From a virus: DNA of 25,304 nucleotides. This document shows positions 1 to 7,326 of the stretch, in pieces. Location: IMG/VR virus record IMGVR_UViG_3300042544_001510, positions 1-25,304 of that record. One strand, written 5' to 3'. The notes under the pieces were generated by a model, which had not been told where the DNA came from, made no database searches, and saw only the letters and a list, made by a program, of their open reading frames with translations. The position numbers and the translations under genes are program-made. The first letter of the stretch is position 1. Each line of letters begins with the position of its first letter.

Positions 1-908
1 GCAAGTCCGGTAGATCCGCTACCGCCAGCACCTGACGACCTTAATTCCCAATTATAACCATTGCTTGGTGTTGGTGATGGTGCCGTCCAAGAAAGATTTG
101 CAGTTGATGATGAAGTGTATGATATTGTTGGTAATGTAGGACCTATACAAGACTGCACAGTCCAAATAAATATTAACCCTGTTGAAGGGACACATCCACT
201 ACGAAACCTTACGTTGTGAGCGTTAGATGTTCCAGCGGTTGTACCATTTGGTGCCCCCCAATTTGGTGTTGCATCCGGTATAGAAGTTGTTAATCTTCTG
301 TTATTGTAGTCTGTATTTGTGGAACCTCTTAAACCAACCATTGGTTGATAAGTTGTACTTGTTGTAATTGTCGTCATATTACCATACACAACACTTATTT
401 GACCATTTGATTTGTTTACTCTAATTTGAAATGAAAATCTTTCTGAACTACTTTGTAAATATCTTGCGGCATTTTGCCATTGAAACACCACTTCAGTTCC
501 TACATCCTCCCATCTTCTTTCATATACTTGTGATGCAATTGCCGTACTTCTTAAATCCATACCCATACCTGCAATAACACCTACTGCAGTACCTGTTGAT
601 GATATTGGTCCCGTTACACCGTTTCCTGTTGTTGTTGTTCCTGGGTTTAAAAACAAAGCACCATCTGCTGTCATATTAACAGATGTAATTGTTGTATTAT
701 TAAACTGAAATTGTGATCCGGACGGTATTGTAAAATAACTACCATCAGTATCATAAGTGATGGCACCGCCAGTTGTTGTTACTAATTGAGTACCACCAAC
801 AATTGCCGTATATGTACCGGTTGTCTCAGAAAATGAATAAAGACTTGATACTTGTGTAAAACCCAAAAAAGAAATTAGGGTAAATAGTAAGATTAAAAAA
901 TTTTTCAT
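1..908 (-). CDS. Secreted FN3-type protein, C-terminus cut by window edge
   Basis: Open from an ATG at 908 to the left edge with no stop (about 302 codons seen), so the true C-terminus lies outside the window. The N-terminus is a clear signal peptide: KK-like start, a hydrophobic run (FLILLFTLISFLGF) and TQ, as in flavobacterial exported proteins. A beta-rich Ser/Thr/Gly region follows (YSFSETTGTY near residue 25), then, after a Cys near residue 260, the start of a fibronectin type III-like domain (LPTISYTSSSTANLSW). This is the style of host secreted or adhesion proteins, so it may be an acquired host gene or a virion surface/fibre protein. A TATTTAT late-type motif lies 20 bp upstream, which favours expression with the virion genes. 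The reading was made by hand; family assignment is moderate, function unknown. Confidence 0.7.
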   Translation of the reverse strand, partial: MKNFLILLFTLISFLGFTQVSSLYSFSETTGTYTAIVGGTQLVTTTGGAITYDTDGSYFTIPSGSQFQFNNTTITSVNMTADGALFLNPGTTTTGNGVTGPISSTGTAVGVIAGMGMDLRSTAIASQVYERRWEDVGTEVVFQWQNAARYLQSSSERFSFQIRVNKSNGQISVVYGNMTTITTSTTYQPMVGLRGSTNTDYNNRRLTTSIPDATPNWGAPNGTTAGTSNAHNVRFRSGCVPSTGLIFIWTVQSCIGPTLPTISYTSSSTANLSWTAPSPTPSNGYNWELRSSGAGGSGSTGL

Positions 909-927
909 AATTAAGTATTTTTTCTTA

Positions 928-934
928 ATAAATA
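928..934 (-). promoter_or_regulatory. Putative late promoter core TATTTAT for the secreted FN3 gene
   Basis: Coding strand reads AAGTATTTATTAAG, 20 bp before the start codon at 908. It lies just past the terminator of the capsid gene, so this gene can be transcribed independently. Confidence 0.45.
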
Positions 935-1006
935 CTTTGAAAACGTTTAATTATAAAGTAAAATTTTACTTAGATGAATATTTACCGTAATAAAATTATT
1001 ATATAT

Positions 1007-1036
1007 CAAAAAAGGAGACAATTTCTTGTCTCCTTT
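1007..1036 (-). terminator. Intrinsic terminator after the major capsid gene
   Basis: Inverted repeat GGAGACAA (1014-1021) / TTGTCTCC (1026-1033) with a 4-nt loop, extended by A-T pairs to about 11 bp. In minus-strand RNA it is followed by a U run from the A tract at 1007-1013. It sits 24 bp past the capsid stop codon. Confidence 0.85.
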
Positions 1037-1059
1037 CTCTTATTCAGTTAAGATATTGA

Positions 1060-2901
1060 TTATCTCAATTCTTGTAAGTCGAATGTTCTAACTCCGTCAA
1101 CAGTAATACGTCCATAAAAACGATTGTTGACCATCTTCTTAGCGTATCTCGTCATGATACCTTTGATAGGTGTGAAGTTGAATGGGTTATACATTGTAGG
1201 TGTTAATTGTAGAGGTACATACGGAGCGTAAACATATCCTGTATCTAACAAAGAAGAACCTTTGTGTCCGATAAGGATTTGGTTAGCTGGGAAGTATGGA
1301 TCTCTATACACTTGGTAACGACCTGCTAATGTACCAACTCTTTCAATACCCATGTTGTATTGATCTTGCTCAGGAGACGCGTTAGATACGTGGAAGTATT
1401 CTAAATCGTCAAAGATTGCAGAAACCTCAGAAGATACAACGATCCAGTTAGCACCACCTCTCAAAGTTGATTTGTGGATTTGTGCTGACAATTGGTTGAT
1501 TGCTGTGATTAATGTTTGATTCCAGTCTTTTTGAGTATAAGTCATGTTTCCTGAAATTCTTCTCCATCCGTTATAATCCCATCTTAGGTTCCATGCCGCA
1601 CCTTTTCTAAGGTCTCTCAAGATTTCTCTATCGATTTCAGCAGCAACTTGTTCAGACAATAAAGCGGTTAATTCAGCCTCAGCGTCGATATTATGGAATG
1701 CTGAAACGTCTTGTGCCAATTCAGGTGACCATTGTGCTCTTAGTTTTCTTTCTGTAACAGATACAGTAACTGACTCAAGGTCAAAAGATACTTCACCAAT
1801 TTTATCTTCAAATTCTAATTCAGCATATCTTCTAAATACTGCCACAAAAGAAGTACCTGAAGTACCTGAAGTAATTGTTGCTCCTGTATAACCATCTAAA
1901 GATGTTGAATTACAATCAGCACATACTGGACAAGATAAATCAACTTCTAAGTAAATACATCCATTTTGGTCACAAACTTGATCATAAGATCCACCATTTC
2001 CGTTAGGGAATGTTGTTGGTGTTTGTGTGTATGTAGGAGAAACGATACCTTTACCGTATTGTTGAGTAACAACTCTAAACAACAATGGTGATGCGTTAGG
2101 TACTAAACAAGCACTACCTTCAGCAATACTCAAACCTGTTGATCTGATAATTTTTAAATCAGACAAGAAAGTTTCGCTATCTACCTCTGAACCATCAGGA
2201 CCAATTAATTTACCAACACCATTATCATAAAAACCACACATTTTAACAATTAGTTTTCTTTGAACGCCTGATGCGATTTCAACTCCTCCTGCAGGTGTAC
2301 CACCAGCAACAGTTGCGTCAACTAATGAACCATTTGACCATGCTTGGATAGTTGTAGTTGCAGTAACTGCAGTCCATGTACCTTTAGAATAGTCAAATAA
2401 TCCTGGAGGATCTAATGCTGCCTCAGCACCTTCATAAAATAAATCATAAAGATTTTTAGCATAAGCGTTAGCTCCATCATAACCAGTACCATCACCCGCA
2501 TTATAATTGGCAGAACCAATTGGTGCGTAGTGGTTTGTTCCAGCGGCAGTATCTGCGGAGTTATAACCTTGAATTTTAGGTACGAAGTAGAACAATTTAC
2601 CAATAGGTAAGTTCATTGCTTGTACAGATACTAAATCATTTGCTAACAATTTAGAGAATACACGTCTAACGATAGGAAATACTACAGTTTCAAATGAACC
2701 TGAACTATCAGTAGATGCTGCTTCGTTGATTAAGTGAGACGCTTGGTTTTCATATAATTGTGCCATGTTCTCTTTAACGTGTCCTTTAAGACCGTCTAGG
2801 AATCCTAATCTATCCCATTTGTTAATTGTATCTTCTTTGATAACTTTCAAGTGCTTAAGACCGATGTTACCAACAAGACCTGATTCTAATAATGCTCCCA
2901 T
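1060..2901 (-). CDS. Major capsid protein, T4 gp23-like
   Basis: 613 residues, longer than T4 gp23 (521), so it probably carries inserted surface domains. The N-terminal region resembles a gp23 propeptide, ending LINE (E60) before AASTDSSGSF; a prohead-protease site [LI]xE at this position matches maturation of gp23 at E65. Just after it, the stretch PIVRRVF..LLANDLVSVQAMNLPIGKLF parallels the gp23 region MVRRAIPNLIAFDICGVQPMNSPTG. Mid-protein (residues about 305-330) holds a cysteine cluster with pattern C-x4-C-x8-C-x2-C-x2-C, unusual for a capsid protein and possibly metal binding. The gene lies downstream of the prohead core gene, has its own TATTTAT motif and ends at a strong terminator, as expected for the most abundant late protein. 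Identification is by order, size and these motifs; high confidence. Confidence 0.93.
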   Translation of the reverse strand: MGALLESGLVGNIGLKHLKVIKEDTINKWDRLGFLDGLKGHVKENMAQLYENQASHLINEAASTDSSGSFETVVFPIVRRVFSKLLANDLVSVQAMNLPIGKLFYFVPKIQGYNSADTAAGTNHYAPIGSANYNAGDGTGYDGANAYAKNLYDLFYEGAEAALDPPGLFDYSKGTWTAVTATTTIQAWSNGSLVDATVAGGTPAGGVEIASGVQRKLIVKMCGFYDNGVGKLIGPDGSEVDSETFLSDLKIIRSTGLSIAEGSACLVPNASPLLFRVVTQQYGKGIVSPTYTQTPTTFPNGNGGSYDQVCDQNGCIYLEVDLSCPVCADCNSTSLDGYTGATITSGTSGTSFVAVFRRYAELEFEDKIGEVSFDLESVTVSVTERKLRAQWSPELAQDVSAFHNIDAEAELTALLSEQVAAEIDREILRDLRKGAAWNLRWDYNGWRRISGNMTYTQKDWNQTLITAINQLSAQIHKSTLRGGANWIVVSSEVSAIFDDLEYFHVSNASPEQDQYNMGIERVGTLAGRYQVYRDPYFPANQILIGHKGSSLLDTGYVYAPYVPLQLTPTMYNPFNFTPIKGIMTRYAKKMVNNRFYGRITVDGVRTFDLQELR

Positions 2902-2943
2902 TTTTTTATTTTTTTAATTAGAGTTTATTTTTATTTTATGTAT

Positions 2944-2950
2944 ATAAATA
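2944..2950 (-). promoter_or_regulatory. Putative late promoter core for the capsid gene
   Basis: Coding strand GTATATTTATATAC, 43 bp before the start codon at 2901, in the 75-bp gap after the prohead core gene. It leaves a roughly 35-nt A/T-rich leader with no Shine-Dalgarno sequence. Confidence 0.5.
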
Positions 2951-2976
2951 TACAGTAATTTTAAAAAGTTTATTTT

Positions 2977-4488
2977 TTATTTAATTTTTGTCATCAAATC
3001 CTTCATTCTTACAAATTGTGGATTTTCATACGTTTTACTTTCAATAAGATTAGTTGCGGAACCCGATTGTGGAGTTTTAATTACCTTTCTCTGAATAGAT
3101 TCAGTAACCACAGGTTGAGTACCTTTATCATCTAATTCTTTTTTGATTGATTGATAAAGATTTTTTGATTCCTTTAAAGATTCAACAGAATCAAATCTTC
3201 TAAGAATATTAATCTTTTCTTGTTTTGTTGTTGAATGTTCAGTGAACAAACGTGTAGAATACGCTAAATTAGAATTGAATACTGCAACTTCATTAAGTTT
3301 TGTTCTGAAGAAATCCAAAGCCTTTTTGTATTCTTCATTTTTTTCTCTTAATACGTTTAACTCACCATTTACTGATTCAACTTTTAAATGTCTAGGTGCG
3401 GTTCTTGGTTTAGGTAGGCCTTTTCTACCCCAATATTTACCGTTACCTAAAGTTCTTGATGCTTCAGTAGTTTCAGGAGATACCATTTCTTCATTTGTTT
3501 CTTCTTCCCATTGGTTGAATTCTTCTTCTTCTAAGTCGGTTTCAGTTACGCCTTTTTTAAGTTTTGAAGGGTACTTGAATTTAGGTCCTTTACCTGTAAT
3601 TCCTTTTCCTCCTGATTTTTTGTCATCACTAAATCCTTTATTGTTTACGGTCATTTTTGAGAAACCATTTCCTGGTTTACCCATACCAATACCCTTAGCT
3701 TTAAAAGATTCTAAAACAGATTCTAGTTCTTCTTGGTCAACCTCATATACCGTTTCATCAGAGACTTCCATATCACCGTAATCTTCTGACTCATCTTCAA
3801 ACTCGTCAAATTGTTCATACGTATTTTCTTCCAAAGAATCCTCAATTTCTAACTCATAAATGTTTTCATTAGTTTCTTCATATTCTTCGTTTTCTAAATC
3901 GTCTTCTTGCTCAAATAACGAACTTCTTTTTCTTGATGATCTTCTATAATTATTTTCCATCATTGTTTCTGGATTTTCAGATTCATCCCCCATTTGAATT
4001 AAATATTCAGTATCATTTGTTGGGTCTGATAAATGAATACCTTTGTCATCTTTCTTGACAATGATACCATCTTCATCACCCATTAATTTGAATACTTTGA
4101 TAACATCACTGATAGGTGATTGAGTCATGTCCAAAGCGGGTAATTCTTCTGATTGATTATCACCAGCAACGGCTTCTTCACCATCAACAGGTTCTTCCAT
4201 TTCAGGTTCTTCACCATCAACAGGTTCTTCCATTTCAGGTTCTTCACCATCAACAGGTTCTTCTACGTCTACTTCTTCTTCGTCTTCTACACCAACTTCT
4301 TGGTCTTGTTCTTCTTGTTCACGCAGGTTTTTCTTTTTTGAACCTCCAAGAGATTCCCTAACTAATTCACTGATTTCTTCTTTCATTGTTGAAGCAAGTA
4401 TTCCTTTTGCATTTTCACTGATAGCATTTTCAACAGCTTTAATTTGTAATAAAGCTTCTTCTACTACCGATTTTTCATTCATACTCAT
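2977..4488 (-). CDS. Prohead core (scaffold) protein, gp22-like by position
   Basis: 503 residues, very acidic in the N-terminal and central parts with long Glu/Asp runs; a tandem acidic repeat (unit PVDGEEPEMEE) spans residues about 75-105. The C-terminal half is more basic and predicted helical. It lies between the prohead protease and the capsid gene, the position of T4 gene 22. T4 gp22 is shorter (269 aa), but core proteins vary greatly and are recognised mainly by acidity and synteny. Several [LI]xE sites (LRE|Q near residue 57, LIE|S near the C-terminus) fit a protein chopped up by the prohead protease during maturation. Preceded by its own TATTTAT motif and by the terminator of the gene upstream. 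Role inferred from context and composition rather than a specific domain. Confidence 0.7.
   Translation of the reverse strand: MSMNEKSVVEEALLQIKAVENAISENAKGILASTMKEEISELVRESLGGSKKKNLREQEEQDQEVGVEDEEEVDVEEPVDGEEPEMEEPVDGEEPEMEEPVDGEEAVAGDNQSEELPALDMTQSPISDVIKVFKLMGDEDGIIVKKDDKGIHLSDPTNDTEYLIQMGDESENPETMMENNYRRSSRKRSSLFEQEDDLENEEYEETNENIYELEIEDSLEENTYEQFDEFEDESEDYGDMEVSDETVYEVDQEELESVLESFKAKGIGMGKPGNGFSKMTVNNKGFSDDKKSGGKGITGKGPKFKYPSKLKKGVTETDLEEEEFNQWEEETNEEMVSPETTEASRTLGNGKYWGRKGLPKPRTAPRHLKVESVNGELNVLREKNEEYKKALDFFRTKLNEVAVFNSNLAYSTRLFTEHSTTKQEKINILRRFDSVESLKESKNLYQSIKKELDDKGTQPVVTESIQRKVIKTPQSGSATNLIESKTYENPQFVRMKDLMTKIK
4174..4263. repeat. 33-bp in-frame tandem repeat in the prohead core gene
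   Basis: Three starts of TTCTTCACCATCAACAGG at 4174, 4207 and 4240 give an exact 33-bp period, the last unit partial. It encodes 11-residue acidic units (PVDGEEPEMEE). In-frame period and coding context show protein-level repetition, probably by slippage, not a CRISPR or regulatory array. Confidence 0.9.
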
Positions 4489-4522
4489 TTTTTTGACAAT
4501 ATGTTATGCGTTTATTTTTTTA

Positions 4523-4529
4523 ATAAATA
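4523..4529 (-). promoter_or_regulatory. Putative late promoter core for the prohead core gene
   Basis: Coding strand ACATATTTATTAAAA, 35 bp before the start at 4488. It lies between a terminator (4571-4605) and the gene, so the core and capsid genes form a separate transcription unit. Confidence 0.5.
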
Positions 4530-4570
4530 TGTAGATGTTTAAAAAAAACTTGGTTTTTATGATATTATAA

Positions 4571-4605
4571 AAAATAAAAAAGGGAGACACGTAATGTATC
4601 TCCCC
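4571..4605 (-). terminator. Intrinsic terminator between the 69-aa gene and the prohead core gene
   Basis: GGGAGACAC (4582-4590) pairs with GTATCTCCC (4596-4604) with one mismatch and a 5-nt loop; the A-rich tract at 4571-4581 gives a U run in minus-strand RNA. Confidence 0.75.
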
Positions 4606-4632
4606 AAACAATTTTAAATAAAGAATTATTAA

Positions 4633-4842
4633 TTACTCAATTACCTCATCAATTTTACTTTCAACAATTGCCGTAATTCTCCAATCCATAGTGTAACTTT
4701 CATACGCCTTTGTGACTTTTGCTTCTACGTCAGTTGGTGAAAAAGCCTTAACTAATTTTTCTTCTTTAATTTTTTTAACTTTACCTGTGTTTTCATCTAC
4801 CATGTCTGTGGTAACTCTCGCAACAAAATACTTTTCATCCAT
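4633..4842 (-). CDS. Small conserved phage protein, DUF4494-like
   Basis: 69 residues. It has the look of the DUF4494 group known from Bacteroidota and their phages: an N-terminal beta strand (YFVARVTTDMV), a charged KVKKIKEEKLVKAFSPTDVEAK segment where a helix follows the 'FSPTDVEAK' turn, and a C-terminal strand (WRITAIVESKIDEVI). No catalytic motif is visible. It sits 11 bp after the prohead protease gene on the same strand and is followed by a terminator, so it is the last gene of the protease unit. The DUF match is from memory of the pattern and is tentative; function unknown. Confidence 0.6.
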   Translation of the reverse strand: MDEKYFVARVTTDMVDENTGKVKKIKEEKLVKAFSPTDVEAKVTKAYESYTMDWRITAIVESKIDEVIE

Positions 4843-4853
4843 AATTTAATTTT

Positions 4854-5558
4854 TTATTTATCCAAATAATCGGATAATCTTTTCATTAAGTCAACAGATT
4901 TACTTAAAGGATTTGATTCTATTTCTTGATGCTCCGTTAAATTTTCTTCGTATTTAGGTCTATCTTCTTTGTTAAGATAAAGGTAAGCTCCCGGAGTTGA
5001 TGGTGAAGAAACTAAGTCAAAACAGATTAATTCAAAATCTTCTTGTACTTCATTTTGTTCTCCTTTTTTCACCAAAGACCCAACACCGCGAGAAGAAACA
5101 CCCATTGTAACTCCTTGTCTCATCATGTTTGCAGCAACATCCCCTTTAGACGAAATAATACCTCTTTCATGAAATCCAGGTGATGTCAACAATTTAATTT
5201 TACCCATTAGTACATTATCTTCCCACCATACATCAGTAATAAGATGTGCAACTCTATCTAAATCAATTAAAGAAGATTCGGGGTGATTCAATTCTGAAAT
5301 TGACATACCACGATTGATCATTTCTTTATATTTTTCAGCCTCTCTTTTTAATATTTTTTCGGGGTATACGCGTCCATTTCTATTTGGTACTCCATATTTT
5401 TGTAAAGTTGCATAAAAAACAAATGGTTTTGAATGATCTAATTGACCATATGATTCTTTTAAAACTTGACTGTTTCTATATTCATTTGGGTTAATTATTC
5501 CTGCATCCCACTCAACAAGTATACCTTTACCCGTGTCTTTAGGTCCTAATATTTTCAT
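4854..5558 (-). CDS. Prohead maturation protease, T4 gp21-like (S77)
   Basis: 234 residues, close to T4 gp21 (212). The herpesvirus-assemblin-type serine protease signatures are visible in order: PNRNGRVYP (residues 58-66), ELNHPES with the putative catalytic His92, GVSSRGVGS with the nucleophile at Ser155 or Ser156, and FDLVSSPSTPGA with Asp181. This enzyme cleaves head proteins after [LI]xE inside the prohead and finally degrades itself; its own sites VLKE|S near the N-terminus and NLTE|H near the C-terminus fit autoprocessing. It lies upstream of core and capsid genes as in T4. A TATTTAT motif 14 bp before the start suggests a short leader. High confidence. Confidence 0.93.
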   Translation of the reverse strand: MKILGPKDTGKGILVEWDAGIINPNEYRNSQVLKESYGQLDHSKPFVFYATLQKYGVPNRNGRVYPEKILKREAEKYKEMINRGMSISELNHPESSLIDLDRVAHLITDVWWEDNVLMGKIKLLTSPGFHERGIISSKGDVAANMMRQGVTMGVSSRGVGSLVKKGEQNEVQEDFELICFDLVSSPSTPGAYLYLNKEDRPKYEENLTEHQEIESNPLSKSVDLMKRLSDYLDK

Positions 5559-5571
5559 AATCTTTTTTATG

Positions 5572-5578
5572 ATAAATA
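5572..5578 (-). promoter_or_regulatory. Putative late promoter core for the prohead protease gene
   Basis: Coding strand AATATTTATCATAAAA, 14 bp before the ATG at 5558 and adjoining the stop codon of the 149-aa gene. If it is a -10-like element the mRNA leader would be only about 7 nt. Confidence 0.42.
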
Positions 5579-6028
5579 TTATATAGTTACAGTTTGTTTC
5601 GTTTTAGTCATACTTAATGTAAAATACTTTGAATTTTTTAGGTCATCTTTATAAATTGATCCTAAAATATTTTTTATTTTACTTTTTAATAGTATTGATT
5701 TGAAATCTATATTTTCTTTGTGTACAAATAATGTTATCTCTAAATTAAGGAAACTTTTTTTATTTTTTTGTATTCCACTTGTCCTTAAATCTAAATCCAC
5801 AATAAATTTTTTTTCAAAAATTGTTCTATCTACCGATTCTAATAATGTGTGTAAAATATTTCTTTTTATTTCTCCTGTTAATTTTGACCAATTTTCATAA
5901 TCATCGTTTGGCTCAATCCATGTTTGTAGTATTAAATAAATTGATTTTAAATTTTTTGAATCTACCGTACCGTATTGACATTTTGCATCACCAAAAATAT
6001 TCAGTTTTGATGTTTTTCCTTTTTTCAT
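5579..6028 (-). CDS. Unknown protein in head gene block
   Basis: 149 residues, Lys-rich, no signal peptide or membrane segment. The order of predicted elements is alternating strands and helices (YLILQTWIEP, FEKKFIVDLDLRTSG, SFLNLEITLFVHK), suggesting a compact alpha/beta fold. I do not recognise a family. It starts at an ATG at 6028, divergent from the bS21 gene, and ends 20 bp before the prohead protease start. No TATTTAT motif is seen immediately upstream; the upstream minus-strand unit appears to terminate inside the bS21 gene, so its promoter must lie in the 105-bp divergent gap or be weak. It may be a small head or neck protein, by position only. Confidence 0.65.
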   Translation of the reverse strand: MKKGKTSKLNIFGDAKCQYGTVDSKNLKSIYLILQTWIEPNDDYENWSKLTGEIKRNILHTLLESVDRTIFEKKFIVDLDLRTSGIQKNKKSFLNLEITLFVHKENIDFKSILLKSKIKNILGSIYKDDLKNSKYFTLSMTKTKQTVTI

Positions 6029-6108
6029 TTTTCATATCTTGAAAGTTTATTGTTTTAACAATTATAATAAAACTTTTAGTTCTTGTCAAAATTTAATTTT
6101 TTTGTTAC

Positions 6109-6115
6109 TATTTAT
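6109..6115 (+). promoter_or_regulatory. Putative late promoter core for bS21, on the plus strand
   Basis: Reads CTATTTATAGTG, 18 bp before the ATG at 6134. It is the only convincing plus-strand gene in the window with this motif, and its orientation follows the gene, which supports the motif being directional. Confidence 0.5.
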
Positions 6116-6133
6116 AGTGTAAACCAAAAAAAT

Positions 6134-6322
6134 ATGATTATAGTACATGTCAAAAATTCATCTTCTTTAGAACAGGCACTCAAAACTTATAAATTTAAAA
6201 TTTACAAAACAAAACAAATTCAAAAACTTCAAGAAAGACAAGAATACAAAAAACCCTCCGTAAAACGAAGGGCTCAAATTAAAAAGGCTCAATACAAACA
6301 AAAGAATCAAATAGTTTCTTGA
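6134..6322 (+). CDS. rpsU: Phage-encoded ribosomal protein bS21
   Basis: 62 residues from an ATG at 6134; an in-frame upstream start at 6083 lies before the promoter-like motif and is unlikely. The sequence follows bS21 closely: MIIVHVKNSSSLEQALKTYK at the N-terminus, then KFKIYKTKQIQKLQERQEY and KPSVKRRAQIKKAQYKQ, matching the Bacteroidota form (KPS-x-KR-x-I-KA-Y). bS21 binds the 30S platform next to the 3' end of 16S rRNA. In flavobacteria bS21, bS18 and bS6 are known to sequester the anti-Shine-Dalgarno, so a phage copy could change how host ribosomes choose start sites. Leader is A-rich without Shine-Dalgarno. The 3' end overlaps the convergent 90-aa gene by 16 bp. Family call strong; effect on translation inferred. 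Confidence 0.92.
   Translation: MIIVHVKNSSSLEQALKTYKFKIYKTKQIQKLQERQEYKKPSVKRRAQIKKAQYKQKNQIVS
6248..6272 (-). terminator. Minus-strand terminator embedded in the bS21 coding sequence
   Basis: CCCTCCG (6254-6260), loop TAAAA, CGAAGGG (6266-6272), with an A tract at 6248-6253. In minus RNA the odd pair is a G-U wobble, so the 7-bp stem is complete and is followed by six U. In plus RNA it is a C-A mismatch. It lies 35 bp past the 90-aa gene. Confidence 0.7.
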
Positions 6323-6579
6323 GTTTCTTCTTCTTTTTTCTCTTCGGATTTTTTTCCAAAAATCTTTTCTGTGGATGTAAGACCTAAACAACCAAAAGCC
6401 AACATAGCAACTGCATTCACTAAAGTGTCAGAAGGTCTTATGTCACCATGTGAATAGCTATTTACATAAAGTGTAACACAAAGAGAGACACCACACAAAA
6501 TACCAATAAATCTTTTTGAAGATGCGTTACCTTGGCTATCCATGAACAGTCTACCAATACCGTTAAAAAACTTTTTCAT
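6307..6579 (-). CDS. Small two-TM membrane protein, possible holin
   Basis: 90 residues with two hydrophobic segments (about 23-43, RFIGILCGVSLCVTLYV, and 53-70, LVNAVAMLAFGCLGL) joined by a short polar loop, and a highly charged Lys/Glu C-terminal tail. This layout (N-terminal SSKR, short hairpin, LGLTSTEKIFG, charged tail) is common among small phage membrane proteins annotated as holin-like in Bacteroidota phages. Its start overlaps the stop of the upstream 243-aa gene in an ATGA, suggesting coupled translation. Its 3' end overlaps the convergent bS21 gene. No lysin gene is next to it in the window, so the holin role is only a guess from topology. Confidence 0.65.
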   Translation of the reverse strand: MKKFFNGIGRLFMDSQGNASSKRFIGILCGVSLCVTLYVNSYSHGDIRPSDTLVNAVAMLAFGCLGLTSTEKIFGKKSEEKKEEETQETI

Positions 6580-7307
6580 AGTCCCAAACTTAGTTTTTTT
6601 AGTTTATAATAATCGTAATGTGTGCACTTTGCATCCATTATTTTACCGATTGTCTTTTTTATTGAGTCCTTCAATTCATCTTCTTTAGACTCATTTAAAT
6701 TACTTTTAAGTTTATCTACTACATGGTTTTTTAAGTTTTTCATTTCTACAACTAAATCGTCATAACTTAAAGAAACTATACTTTCTAATTCTTTTTGTTC
6801 GGTAATAGAAAGTGTTGATATTTCTTTTTTCAAAGATTCATTAGCAATTTTTACCATAGTAGAAATGGGTACATTATACTTTTCAGAAACATCTTTTCTA
6901 CTAGGTTCTTTTGTCAATAAATTTTTAATATTTTTTTTAGACTCTAAAATTGATTCTAAATTTTTAATTCCTTTAGAATAAATTGCATTATCAATATCGG
7001 AATAATTATTTTTATTTGTTATATTCCAAGAATTAATCCAATTATTTAATCTTTTAATGTCCGTTATTTGGTTTTCAATTAAAATTTGAGAATACTCAAC
7101 AGACTCATTAATATAGTCATTTGCTAAATCATTATCTAAACCTTTGTTAGATGATAAATCATCATATATGTAATAAAGTTCTGCCAAATCTTTGTTTTCT
7201 AAAACTAAAGAATTAAACTCTCTTATAAATTTTTTAAAACTTGGTTTTTTAGCAATTTCTACTGCTGTGTTTTCTATATTAGTTTTTATATTACCGAATG
7301 TGCTCAT
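6576..7307 (-). CDS. Unknown helical protein downstream of portal
   Basis: 243 residues from an ATG at 7307 (MSTFGN). A longer frame to a TTG at 7337 would overlap the portal stop and is not preferred; a TATTTAT motif lies between the two. The protein is almost wholly alpha-helical, Lys/Asn/Ser rich, with a segment NLNESKEDELKDSIKK near the C-terminus that contains an LNE|S prohead-protease-like site. A short motif SRKDVSEKYNVPISTMVKIA (residues about 135-155) resembles a helix-turn-helix-like pattern but without other support. No family recognised. Located between portal and the small membrane protein, it may be a head-core or assembly protein. Confidence 0.7.
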   Translation of the reverse strand: MSTFGNIKTNIENTAVEIAKKPSFKKFIREFNSLVLENKDLAELYYIYDDLSSNKGLDNDLANDYINESVEYSQILIENQITDIKRLNNWINSWNITNKNNYSDIDNAIYSKGIKNLESILESKKNIKNLLTKEPSRKDVSEKYNVPISTMVKIANESLKKEISTLSITEQKELESIVSLSYDDLVVEMKNLKNHVVDKLKSNLNESKEDELKDSIKKTIGKIMDAKCTHYDYYKLKKLSLGL

Positions 7308-7319
7308 ATTTTTTTTAAT

Positions 7320-7326
7320 ATAAATA
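7320..7326 (-). promoter_or_regulatory. Putative late promoter core after the portal gene
   Basis: Coding strand TAATATTTATATTAAAA, directly adjoining the portal stop codon and 13 bp before the ATG at 7307. Confidence 0.4.

Noticed and set aside
1011-1020. AAAGGAGACA as a Shine-Dalgarno sequence
   Set aside because: It is one arm of the capsid-gene terminator and no start codon follows.
2941-2952. T4 late box TATAAATA read on the plus strand before the capsid gene
   Set aside because: The near-palindromic site contains TATAAATA only on the plus strand, facing away from the gene; the consistent feature on coding strands is TATTTAT.
3242-3781. 179-codon plus-strand open frame opposite the prohead core gene
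   Set aside because: It mirrors the acidic prohead core frame, has Ser/Leu/Phe-rich composition typical of the complement of Glu/Lys codons, and lacks promoter and start context.
4174-4263. 33-bp repeat considered as a CRISPR or iteron array
   Set aside because: Units are adjacent without spacers, in frame, and encode an acidic peptide repeat.
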